A stretch of DNA of 64,000 nt, taken from UBA10649 sp963700255. GTDB lineage: Bacteria > Actinomycetota > Actinomycetes > S36-B12. The notes under the pieces are model-generated. The model was not told where the DNA came from. It was given only the letters and a program-made list of their open reading frames with translations, and searched no databases. Below are positions 17,610 to 25,024 of the stretch, piece after piece. Location of the stretch: contig CAVOWW010000050.1 in the NCBI GenBank assembly GCA_963700255.1, forward strand, positions 108,234 through 172,233, given 5' to 3'. Numbering within the stretch: position 1 is the first letter of the stretch; each line of letters starts with the position of its first letter. The position numbers and the translations under genes are program-made.

Positions 17610-17633
17610 AGGGTAGTTGCCGTCCGGTGGCAA
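17610..17633 (-). promoter_or_regulatory. leuB leaderless -10 box and adjacent inverted repeat
   Basis: TACCCT (17610-17615, minus strand) is 6 nt before the leuB ATG. Directly upstream is an inverted repeat with arms GTTGCC and GGCAAC (17615-17633), a possible operator. It does not match the repeats upstream of leuC. Confidence 0.5.
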
Positions 17634-17674
17634 CCCGCACGCGCATCCGTCATGGTTGGAGGCGGAGGTGCGAC

Positions 17675-17905
17675 ATGGCACGCAAGCGCTGGAGCGACCT
17701 GTCCGACCGGGAGAAGACCGCCGTCCTGGTCGCGGCATCCGTGCAGATCTCGCTGGCGGCGACGGCGTGGATCGACCTGGCTCGGCGACCGGCGGAGCTG
17801 GTCCGCGGACCCAAGCCGGCCTGGGCGCTCGGGATCGCCGTCAACTTCGTCGGGCCGATCGCCTACTTCACCGTCGGCCGGCGGCGATCGCCGATCGCAC
17901 CATGA
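17675..17905 (+). CDS. Small membrane protein, PLDc_N-like
   Basis: 76 aa with two hydrophobic helices (VLVAASVQISLAATAWIDLA and WALGIAVNFVGPIAYFTVG). The pattern W-I-D-L-A-R-R-P, RGPKPAWAL, GPIAYFTVGRR resembles the short PLDc_N (phospholipase D nuclease N-terminal-like) family of actinobacterial membrane proteins, whose function is unknown. GGAGG lies upstream of ATG 17675. It is divergent from leuB and its 3' end overlaps the convergent serine hydrolase by 38 bp. Confidence 0.7.
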   Translation: MARKRWSDLSDREKTAVLVAASVQISLAATAWIDLARRPAELVRGPKPAWALGIAVNFVGPIAYFTVGRRRSPIAP

Positions 17906-18899
17906 GCTGGTAGGGCAGCGACCTGCTCTCGATCTGGTTGACGGTGCCGACGATCGAGAGTCCCTTCTCAGGGCACCGGTACATGACCACGCCGGAAGCC
18001 CCCGAGTGCCCGACGAAGGGCGGCACGCGCACGATCGGCGAGAAGTACCTGCGCACGCGGAAGCGCATCACCCCGGTGCCGTACTCGAGCGGGAAGAAGA
18101 TCGGGTGCCACCCCTCCTGCATCTCCTCCAGCACCTCCGGCGCCACGAGCCGGCCGTCGAAGAAGGCGTCGAGGAGGACCATTCCGTCCCGGAGTGTCGA
18201 GACCATCCCGCCATCCGCCTGCACTGAGGCCATCGCCCGCGGGATGCGCAGCTCGCGGTCACCGAGGCGCATCGGCGCGATGACGTCGTAGCGCCCCGAC
18301 GTCTCCTCGCCGAACACGTAGGTATCGGCGAGCCCGAGGGGCTCCACGATCCGCCGACGCACGACGTCGGCGTAGGTCGTGCCCTCGAGCCTCTCGATGA
18401 GGGCTCCCAGCAGCTGGTACCCGGTGTCCGAGTACAGCCCCCGACCAGGCGTGCCGGGCGCCAGCTCCCGGGTCCACGCCACGACGTCGCTGACCGTCCA
18501 GCCCATGTCCTCCTCGGTCACGCGGGCGAAGACGGTGGGCTGCCCCTTGCTCCGCCCCTCGAAGTAGTCGGCGATCCCGGCCGTGTGGGCGAGGATCTCC
18601 CGAACCGTCATCTCCCCCGATCGATCCCGGCCCCTGTCCACGGAGAGCCCCGTGAGGTCCAGGTCCGGGAGCAGCGGCGCCACCGGCCCATCCCAGTCCA
18701 CCCGCCCCTCCACGCGGAGCTGGGCGAGGATCGCCGAGGTGGCCAGCTTGGTCGCGCTCGCGAGGAAGAACGGTCGCGCGGGGTCGCCGTGGGTGACGTC
18801 GAGCCCGCCGTCGTCACTGCGCACCCGCCAGAGGACATCGCCGGTGCGGCGGTCCGCGGCCGCCTTGCGGATGGCGCTCCGGACGCGTTCCTCGCTCAT
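17868..18899 (-). CDS. Beta-lactamase-family serine hydrolase
   Basis: Penicillin-binding/class C beta-lactamase fold (343 aa). SxxK is SATK in FFLASATKLATSA; the second motif is YSD in GLYSDTGYQLLGALIE, in place of the usual YxN; the third is GHSGASG. No signal peptide, so it is probably an intracellular esterase or peptidase of unknown substrate rather than a resistance enzyme. ATG 18899 overlaps the stop of the upstream PPOX gene (ATGA), so the two are translationally coupled and controlled from the PadR site at 19306-19324. Confidence 0.85.
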   Translation of the reverse strand: MSEERVRSAIRKAAADRRTGDVLWRVRSDDGGLDVTHGDPARPFFLASATKLATSAILAQLRVEGRVDWDGPVAPLLPDLDLTGLSVDRGRDRSGEMTVREILAHTAGIADYFEGRSKGQPTVFARVTEEDMGWTVSDVVAWTRELAPGTPGRGLYSDTGYQLLGALIERLEGTTYADVVRRRIVEPLGLADTYVFGEETSGRYDVIAPMRLGDRELRIPRAMASVQADGGMVSTLRDGMVLLDAFFDGRLVAPEVLEEMQEGWHPIFFPLEYGTGVMRFRVRRYFSPIVRVPPFVGHSGASGVVMYRCPEKGLSIVGTVNQIESRSLPYQLMVRSAIAAGRR

Positions 18900-19303
18900 C
18901 CGAGAGTGACCCGAAGTCCGATGTGCTGGATCTGTCCGCCGGCGGCCTTGCGGGCCTTCCGGGAGTTGAGCCATCCGAGGATCCGGCCCATGAGTCCATA
19001 GCGCTTCTCGATGAGCTCCATGGTGCGCTGCGTTCCGGCCTCGTCGTCGAGCTCGACCCCGGCCTCGGCCACGACGGCATCGGGCTTGACCCGGCCCCGC
19101 ATGTCGCAGGGAGAGAGCCGCACGGCGGGGTTGGCGCGCAGGCGGCGCACCTTGCCGGAGGCGGGATCGGTCAGGATCCGCAGGATCTCGCCATCGCGCA
19201 CGACCCACACCGGGGTCGCGACGGGCGTCCCGTCGGCGCGGAACGTGGTGAGCGAGACGTACTTGGCTGCCCCGAGCGTGTCGAGGAGGGTTGCGTTCGT
19301 CAT
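18896..19303 (-). CDS. PPOX-class F420-dependent oxidoreductase-like protein
   Basis: 135-aa split-barrel flavin protein. MTNATLLDTLGAAKYVSLTTFRADGTPVATPVWVV and ILRILTDPASGKVRRLRANPAVRLSPCDMRG match the actinobacterial PPOX family that commonly uses F420 rather than FMN. Substrate unknown. First gene of a two-gene unit with the serine hydrolase (ATGA overlap), divergent from padR. A perfect palindrome lies immediately before its ATG. The cofactor pathway gene cofC is present in this window, which supports, without proving, F420 use. Confidence 0.8.
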   Translation of the reverse strand: MTNATLLDTLGAAKYVSLTTFRADGTPVATPVWVVRDGEILRILTDPASGKVRRLRANPAVRLSPCDMRGRVKPDAVVAEAGVELDDEAGTQRTMELIEKRYGLMGRILGWLNSRKARKAAGGQIQHIGLRVTLG

Positions 19304-19305
19304 GG

Positions 19306-19324
19306 GTATATCTAACAGATATAC
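19306..19324. promoter_or_regulatory. Perfect palindrome, probable PadR operator
   Basis: GTATATCTAACAGATATAC: two 8-bp arms around AAC, in the 28-bp gap between the PPOX gene and padR. It overlaps the padR -10 box (TATACT, 19320-19325, 6 nt before ATG 19332) and lies 2 nt from the PPOX start. Binding would repress both directions. PadR sites are typically AT-rich palindromes of this kind. Confidence 0.75.
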
Positions 19325-19331
19325 TCGTCGC

Positions 19332-19887
19332 ATGGCAAGACAGGCACAGACCTCCACTGCGGTCCTCGGCGCGCTGTCCATCGAGCCGATGACCGGCTAC
19401 GAGATCCGCCAGGCGATCAGCACGGTCCTCGGCCACTTCTGGCACGAGAGCTTCGGGCAGATCTACCCCTGCCTCGCCGGACTCGAGGCGGACGGCCTTG
19501 TGCGCAGCACCCCCGGCGAACGGCCGGGCTCCACCCGCTACGAGATCACCGCCGCCGGCCTCAGCCGCCTTCAGCGACCTGCTGCGGGAGGCCCCGGTCC
19601 CCCAGCCCCCACGCAACGGCACTCTGCTGCGCGTCTTCTTCGGGCGCGCGCTGCCCCCGGACGACCTGGACGCGCTCCTGACGGCTGAGGAGGAGGCGGC
19701 GCACGCTCGGCTGGCGGGCTACGCGGCGATCCGCGCGGGGATCGCATCGGAGTCCGAGTACGCGGAGCACAGCCCCTACTGGCTGGCCACTCTCCGTGCC
19801 GGCGAGCTCAGCACCGAGGCTCAGCTGACGTGGCTGCGGGAGACCCGGGCGGCGCTCACCCCACCTGCTACCCTGTCCCCATCATGA
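19332..19887 (+). CDS. PadR-family transcriptional regulator, one +1 frameshift
   Basis: N-terminal PadR winged helix: STAVLGALSIEPMTGYEIRQAI, FWHESFGQIYPCLAGLEADGLV, RYEITAAG. The C-terminal coiled-coil dimerisation part (FFGRALPPDDLDALLTAEEEAAHARLAGY) is in the next frame. One extra base at about 19565-19571 separates SR from FSDLLREAPVP. Total near 184 aa, a normal PadR size. Starts at ATG 19332 without a ribosome-binding site (leaderless). Its TGA overlaps the ATG of the leuA leader peptide. Ligand unknown; a phenolic or drug-like inducer would be typical. Confidence 0.82.
19869..19874 (+). promoter_or_regulatory. -10 box of the leuA leader transcript
   Basis: TACCCT, 9 nt before the leader ATG at 19884 and inside the 3' end of padR. 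Transcription would start only about three bases before the leader peptide. Confidence 0.5.
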
Positions 19888-19925
19888 CGACAGCGCTGCT
19901 CCTTCGCTGCCGCGACGAGGCCTAG
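19884..19925 (+). CDS. leuA leader peptide MTTALLLRCRDEA
   Basis: Thirteen codons with three adjacent leucine codons (CTG CTC CTT) followed by RCRDEA and a TAG stop. The 3' part of the frame forms the left arm of the attenuator hairpin. Leu-rich leader peptides before leuA have been predicted in other actinobacteria. The ATG overlaps the padR stop. Confidence 0.85.
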   Translation: MTTALLLRCRDEA

Positions 19926-19952
19926 ACCGCCGGCCTCCTCGTCGCGGGTTTC
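19911..19952 (+). promoter_or_regulatory. leuA attenuator hairpin
   Basis: CGCGACGAGG (19911-19920, inside the leader frame) pairs with CCTCGTCGCG (19937-19946), followed by GGTTTCG. A ribosome finishing the leader or stalled at the Leu codons would cover or free the left arm, giving leucine-dependent control. A GAGGAG ribosome-binding site precedes leuA at 20017. Confidence 0.75.
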
Positions 19953-20016
19953 GTCGTTCGCCGGTACCAGCCCGAGTTTGGCTGCCAGCCCTGACGAGAT
20001 CCCAGAGGAGCACCCC

Positions 20017-21775
20017 ATGTCCGGCACGTTCGATCGCACCATCCCCTACGAGGCCCGCAACGCGCAGCGCCCGTCCGCGATGGCCTACCCCCGCTACCAG
20101 CCGTTCGCACCCATCGCCCTGCCCGACCGCACCTGGCCGAGCACGGTCATCACCGAGGCCCCGCGCTGGTGCGCAGTCGACCTGCGCGACGGCAACCAGG
20201 CCCTCATCGACCCGATGACCCCGCAGCGCAAGCTGCGGATGTTCAACCTGCTGGTCTCCATGGGCTACAAGGAGATCGAGGTCGGCTTCCCGTCCGCCTC
20301 GCAGACCGACTTCGACTTCGTCCGCATGCTCATCGAGGACGACCTGATCCCTGACGACGTGGTCATCCAGGTGCTGACGCAGTCGCGCGAGCACCTCATC
20401 GAGCGGACCTTCGAGTCCATCGCGGGTGCCGATCAGGCCATCGTCCACCTGTACAACTCCACCTCCACCCTGCAGCGCCGGGTCGTGTTCGGCCTCGACC
20501 AGGCCGGCATCGTCGACATCGCGGTCCACGGCGCCCAGCTGTGCCAGAAGTACGCCGACCAGGTGGCGAACGAGACCGATGTGTTCTTCGAGTACTCCCC
20601 CGAGTCGTACACCGGCACCGAGCTGGAGTTCGCCGTCGAGGTCTGCGACGCGGTCACCGACGTCTGGCAGCCCACTCCCGACCGCAAGGTCATCCTGAAC
20701 CTGCCCGCCACCGTCGAGATGGCGACGCCGAACATCTACGCCGACTCGATCGAGTGGATGAGCCGCAACCTGGCCCGACGCGACTCCGTCGTCGTGTCCC
20801 TCCACCCGCACAACGACCGTGGCACGGCCGTGGCCGCCGCCGAGCTGGGCTACATGGCCGGCGCCGACCGCATCGAGGGCTGCCTGTTCGGCAACGGCGA
20901 GCGCACGGGCAACGTCTGCCTGGTCACGCTCGGGCATGAACCTGTTCAGCCAGGGCATCGACCCGCAGATCGACTTCTCCGACATCGACGAGGTGCGCCG
21001 GACGGTCGAGTACTGCAACCAGATCCCCGTGCACGAGCGGCACCCCTACGGCGGTGACCTGGTCTACACGGCCTTCTCCGGCTCCCATCAGGACGCGATC
21101 AACAAGGGCCTGAAGATGATGGAGGCCGATGCCGCGGCCGCCGGCGTACCGGTCGACGACTTCACCTGGGGCGTGCCCTACCTGCCCATCGATCCGCAGG
21201 ATGTCGGACGCACCTACGAGGCGGTCATCCGCGTCAACTCGCAGTCCGGCAAGGGCGGCGTCGCCTACATCATGCGCACGGAGCACAAGCTCGACCTGCC
21301 ACGCCGGCTCCAGATCGAGTTCTCGCAGGTCGTGCAGCAGGTGACGGACGCCGACGGCGGCGAGGTCGGCCCGGGCGAGATGTGGGGCGCGTTCTCCAGC
21401 GAGTACCTGCCCGACCCGACCGCGCCCTGGGGCCGGTTCAAGCTCATCGGGGTCAAGCAGGACTCGGCCGTCGACGGCGACACCAGCATCGACGTCGTCC
21501 TGAGCGACCACGGCCAGGACTTCATGCTGGGTGGCCACGGCAACGGACCCGTCGCGGCGTTCTGCGACGCGCTCGCGACCCATGGTGTCGATGTGCGGGT
21601 CCTGGACTACGTCGAGCACGCGATGTCGGCGGGCGGCGATGCGAAGGCGGCCTCGTACGTCGAGTGCGCGGTCGACGGCAAGGTGCTGTGGGGCGTCGGC
21701 ATCGATCCCTCGATCACGACGTCCAGCCTCAAGGCCATCATCAGTGCGGTCAACCGCGCCGTGCGCGAGGCGTGA
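20017..21775 (+). CDS. leuA: 2-isopropylmalate synthase, one +1 frameshift
   Basis: First committed step of leucine synthesis. Long actinobacterial-type LeuA (about 585 aa). Motifs: WCAVDLRDGNQALIDPM, GYKEIEVGFPSASQTDFDFVR, SLHPHNDRGTAVAAAELGYMAGADR, GCLFGNGERTGNVCLV, then the C-terminal regulatory domain. An extra G in the run 20932-20934 breaks the frame between VTLG and MNLFSQGIDPQ. ATG 20017 with GAGGAG. Controlled by the leader peptide and hairpin upstream. A damaged phosphatase gene overlaps its stop. Confidence 0.95.
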
Positions 21776-22566
21776 GCGCCGCTCTCCCCGATGTCCCCAA
21801 CTTCCGGGACGCCGGCGGACTGGCGACGGACTCGGGCCAGGTGATGCGACGTGGTGTCGTCTACCGGTCCGCCCAGCTGCTCGAGGCTGACACGCGCGCA
21901 GGAGGGCGAGCTGGTCGCCTCGGCGTGAGCGGGGTGTACGACCTGCGCACGGCGGCCGAGGTCGACGCACCGGCCCGACTCGCTGCCGGAGGCCATCACG
22001 CGGTGGTCGACGACGTCCTCGCCGACCGTCCGCACAGCGCCGCGGCCGAGGTTGCGTCGATCGTGAACAGCGAAGCCGACCGGGCGAGCTGGAGCAGAGT
22101 GAACGACGCGTGGGCGACGGCCGGGCGCGGCAGCTGATGATCGAGACCTACCGGCACTCGTGACGCTGCCCTCGGCCCACAACGCCTACCGCAGGACTGC
22201 TCACCGGCATCGCGGACGGTGAGGGCGCCGCCGTCATCCACTGCACGGCGGGCAAGGACCGCTCCGGCTGGGCGATCGCTGCTCCTGCAGCTGGTCGCGG
22301 GGGCGCGCATGGACGACGTCATGGCCGACTACCTGCTCAGCAACGAGCCGATGGCGGCAGGCGTACGGACCGATGCTGGAGGCCTTCGCCGCGGAGGGCG
22401 GCGACGCCGAGTCGCTGTGCGCACATGATGCTCGTCGAGCCCGACTACATCGATGCGGCGTCACGCTCATGCGGCGAGCAGTCGGGGACCTGGACGGCTA
22501 CCTGTCCACCGGGCTCGGCTCGCGCCGGGTGACCTCGACCGCCTGCGCTCGCGCCTCCTCGCCTGA
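21772..22566 (+). pseudogene. Tyrosine-protein phosphatase, broken by about eight indels
   Basis: Member of the Y_phosphatase3 family. The N-terminus PNFRDAGGLATDSGQVMRRG and LGVSGVYDLRTAAEVDAPARL is intact from a GTG at 21772 overlapping leuA's stop. The catalytic P-loop HCTAGKDRSG and later pieces (MDDVMADYLLSNEPMA, LEAFAAEGGDAESL, VEPDYIDA, GDLDGYLSTGLG) are legible only by switching frame about eight times between roughly 22110 and 22530. Both insertions and deletions are needed. The peptide segments are otherwise conserved. I cannot tell a real pseudogene from a badly sequenced patch; the density is far higher than elsewhere in the window. Confidence 0.7.
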
Positions 22567-22577
22567 CCTGCCTCGGT

Positions 22578-22633
22578 GAGTGCGTAGTTGCGGCCGCTTC
22601 GACTGCCCTGAGATGGGCCGCACCTACGCACTC
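22578..22633. repeat. 56-bp palindromic repeat, copy 1
   Basis: Begins GAGTGCGTAGTTGCGGCC and ends GGGCCGCACCTACGCACTC; the ends are inverted complements. It lies between the phosphatase and the cyclotransferase-like gene, which converge here. Copy 2 has the same length and the same arms. Confidence 0.8.
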
Positions 22634-22639
22634 GGGGCA

Positions 22640-22969
22640 TCAGGCGCCGCTGCGGATCACGTAGATGCACGCCTCGACAGCACCGTCCACCGTCTCCACC
22701 ATCGTCGTGACCCTTCGGTAGCCCGGTCCCTCGAACTCGTCGAGGCGTGCCCAGTGGCCAGCCAGGTCATCCGACTCCAGCAGATCCACCGCCAGCGGAT
22801 CTCCTTCGTCGATGAGGATGAGGCCGGGGAAGCCCAGTTCGGCACCCCACCCTTCGTCGACCAGGCGCCCTCGAACGGTGCCTCGGCGCCAGGAGCCCTG
22901 GATCCCGGCGACCACGTGGTGATTGGCGCGACCCGGGCCGAGAGTGCCGTAGGTCGCCAGTCGCTGCAT
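22640..22969 (-). CDS. Gamma-glutamylcyclotransferase-like (GGCT/YtfP) protein
   Basis: 109 aa. The family's N-terminal nucleotide- or substrate-binding turn is YGTLGPG (residues 6-12). The typical ...ADLLESDDLAGHWARLDEFEGPGYRR region holds the likely catalytic acid in LDEFEG, followed by VEACIYV. Substrate unknown; homologues act on gamma-glutamyl amines or peptides. ATG 22969 is chosen because TAGCCT lies 6 nt upstream; an adjacent GTG at 22975 is possible. Flanked on both sides by the 56-bp palindromic repeats. Confidence 0.8.
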   Translation of the reverse strand: MQRLATYGTLGPGRANHHVVAGIQGSWRRGTVRGRLVDEGWGAELGFPGLILIDEGDPLAVDLLESDDLAGHWARLDEFEGPGYRRVTTMVETVDGAVEACIYVIRSGA

Positions 22970-22975
22970 GGCCAC

Positions 22976-22981
22976 AGGCTA
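22976..22981 (-). promoter_or_regulatory. -10 box of the GGCT-like gene, leaderless
   Basis: TAGCCT on the minus strand, 6 nt before the ATG at 22969. No ribosome-binding site. Confidence 0.5.
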
Positions 22982-23000
22982 CGACGCGCGCCCCTCACTC

Positions 23001-23056
23001 GAGTGCGTAGTCGCGGCCCGTGTGAGGACGGTCGAACGGGCCGCGTCTACGCACTC
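23001..23056. repeat. 56-bp palindromic repeat, copy 2
   Basis: Begins GAGTGCGTAGTCGCGGCCCG and ends CGGGCCGCGTCTACGCACTC. It has the same arms and exactly the same length as copy 1. It lies just downstream of the ABC transporter stop (23063) and upstream of the GGCT-like gene. Possible mobile palindromic (REP/MITE-like) element or terminator family. Confidence 0.8.
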
Positions 23057-23062
23057 GCCGGG

Positions 23063-25024
23063 TCAGGCAGCGTCCTCGGGCTCCTCGAACTGGCTCTGGT
23101 AGAGCCGGTAGTAGGCCCCGCGGGCCTCCATCAGGACATCGTGACTGCCCTGCTCGACGATGCTCCCGTGCTCGAGCACCACGATGGTGTCCGCGTTGCG
23201 GATGGTGGAGAGCCGGTGCGCGATGACGAACGTCGTGCGGCCGGACCGCAGCTCGGCCATGGCCTGCTGGATGAGCACCTCGGTGCGCGTGTCGACCGAG
23301 CTGGTGGCCTCGTCGAGGATCAGCACCGAGGGGTCGGCGAGGAAGGCGCGGGCGATCGTCAGGAGCTGCCGCTCGCCGGCGCTGATGTTGGACCCGCCCT
23401 CGGTGAGGAGGGTCTCGTAGCCCTCCGGCAGCGTGCGGACGAAGTGATCCACGCGGGCCGCGCGCGCCGCCGCCTCGACCTGCTCGCGCGTGGCCCCGGC
23501 TGATCCGTACGCGATGTTGTCGCGGATGGTGCCCTCGAAGAGCCAGGTGTCCTGCAGCACCATCCCGAACGAGCTCCGCACGTCATCCCGCGTCATCGCC
23601 ATCGTCGGGACGCCATCGATGGTGATGCGGCCGCTGTCGACGTCGTAGAAGCGCATGAGCAGGTTCACGAGGGTGGTCTTGCCCGCACCCGTCGGCCCGA
23701 CGATCGCCACGATCTCGCCTGGCTCCACCTCGAGGTGGAAGCCCTCGATCAGCGGCGCATCGGGCAGGTACCGGAACGCGACGTCGTCGAACACGATGCG
23801 GCCCTCGACGGACGCCAGGGGCGTGGCCGGGTCGGCGTCGGGCTCCTCCTCCGGCTCGTCCAGGAGCTCGAACACGCGCTCCGCGGAGGCGACCCCCGAC
23901 TGCAGGATGTTGGCGACCGCGGCGATCTGGGTGATCGGCATCGTGAACTGGCGTGAGTACTGGATGAACGCCTGGACGTCGCCGAGCGACATCGAGCCGG
24001 ACGCCACCCGGAGGCCGCCGATCACCGCGATGGCGACGTAGTTGAGGTTCGACACGACCGTGATGGCCGGCTGGATGATGCCGGAGATGAACTGAGCCTT
24101 GAAGCTGCTCTCGTACATGAGCGCGTTGGCGTCGTCGAACTGGGAGATCGACTCGCGCCGGTGGCCGAAGACCTTGACCAGGTCGTGTCCGGTGTACGAC
24201 TCCTCGACATGGCCGTTGAGCGCGCCGGTCCACTTCCACTGGGCCACGAAATGCGGCTGGGAGCGCTTGGCGATGAGCATGGTGACCCAGAAGGAGAGCG
24301 GGACGGTGAGCAGCGAGATGACGGCCAGCAGCGGGCTGATCCAGAACATCATCGCGAGCACGCCGATAACGGTCAGCACCGACGTGATGAGCTGGGTGAG
24401 CGTCTGCTGCAGGGTGTTCGAGATGTTGTCGATGTCGTTCGTGACTCGGCTGAGCACGTCTCCCCGAGAGACGGAGTCGAAGTACCTCAGCGGCAGCCGT
24501 CCGAGCTTGGTGTCGGTGTCCTCGCGCAGCCGGTACATCGTGCGCTGGGTCACGCCCGCCATGAGGTAGTTCTGCGCCCACGACAGCACCGAGCTGAGGA
24601 CGTAGACCACGACGACCAGCGCGAGGATCTGCGCCAGCGCCGTGAAGTCGACTCCCTGCCCCGGGGTCACCGTCATGGCGGCGAGCATCTGCGCCTGGTC
24701 GGTGCTGCCGGCCGCCTCGAGCGCCGCGACGGCCTGATCCTGCGTGAGTCCCGCGGGGATCTGCCTCCCGACGACTCCGTCGAAGATGATGTTGGTCGCG
24801 TTGCCGAGCAGCTTGGGACCCAGAACCGCCAGGAACACGCTCGTCGACGCGAGCACGAGGACGAGCACGATCAGCCAGCGTTCGGGCCGCAGACGGCCCG
24901 AGAACCGCGCGATCGAGCCGCGGAAGTCCTGCGCCTTGGCGTCGCTCACGCCCATGCCCATCCCCATGGGGGCTCCCCCGCCCATGGGCCCGCCCGGTCG
25001 CCGCGCCGGCGCCTGCTGGCTCAT
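23063..25024 (-). CDS. ABC exporter subunit, canonical ATPase site
   Basis: Type IV ABC half-transporter of 653 aa: a Gly/Met-rich cytoplasmic N-terminus, six membrane helices (residues about 45-370) and an NBD. Walker A GPTGAGKTT, signature NISAGERQLLTIARA, Walker B SVLILDEATSSVD with the catalytic Glu, H-loop VIAHRLSTI. ATG 25024 overlaps the stop of the upstream half-transporter (ATGA), so the two form a heterodimer. Substrate unknown; multidrug or lipid export is typical of this pair. Confidence 0.92.
   Translation of the reverse strand: MSQQAPARRPGGPMGGGAPMGMGMGVSDAKAQDFRGSIARFSGRLRPERWLIVLVLVLASTSVFLAVLGPKLLGNATNIIFDGVVGRQIPAGLTQDQAVAALEAAGSTDQAQMLAAMTVTPGQGVDFTALAQILALVVVVYVLSSVLSWAQNYLMAGVTQRTMYRLREDTDTKLGRLPLRYFDSVSRGDVLSRVTNDIDNISNTLQQTLTQLITSVLTVIGVLAMMFWISPLLAVISLLTVPLSFWVTMLIAKRSQPHFVAQWKWTGALNGHVEESYTGHDLVKVFGHRRESISQFDDANALMYESSFKAQFISGIIQPAITVVSNLNYVAIAVIGGLRVASGSMSLGDVQAFIQYSRQFTMPITQIAAVANILQSGVASAERVFELLDEPEEEPDADPATPLASVEGRIVFDDVAFRYLPDAPLIEGFHLEVEPGEIVAIVGPTGAGKTTLVNLLMRFYDVDSGRITIDGVPTMAMTRDDVRSSFGMVLQDTWLFEGTIRDNIAYGSAGATREQVEAAARAARVDHFVRTLPEGYETLLTEGGSNISAGERQLLTIARAFLADPSVLILDEATSSVDTRTEVLIQQAMAELRSGRTTFVIAHRLSTIRNADTIVVLEHGSIVEQGSHDVLMEARGAYYRLYQSQFEEPEDAA

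Noticed and set aside
14595..18227. A 1,210-codon open frame antisense to ilvE, leuB and neighbours
   Set aside because: High GC leaves few stops on the antisense strand; the protein is Arg/Gly/Ala-rich with no motif, while the other strand holds clear conserved genes.
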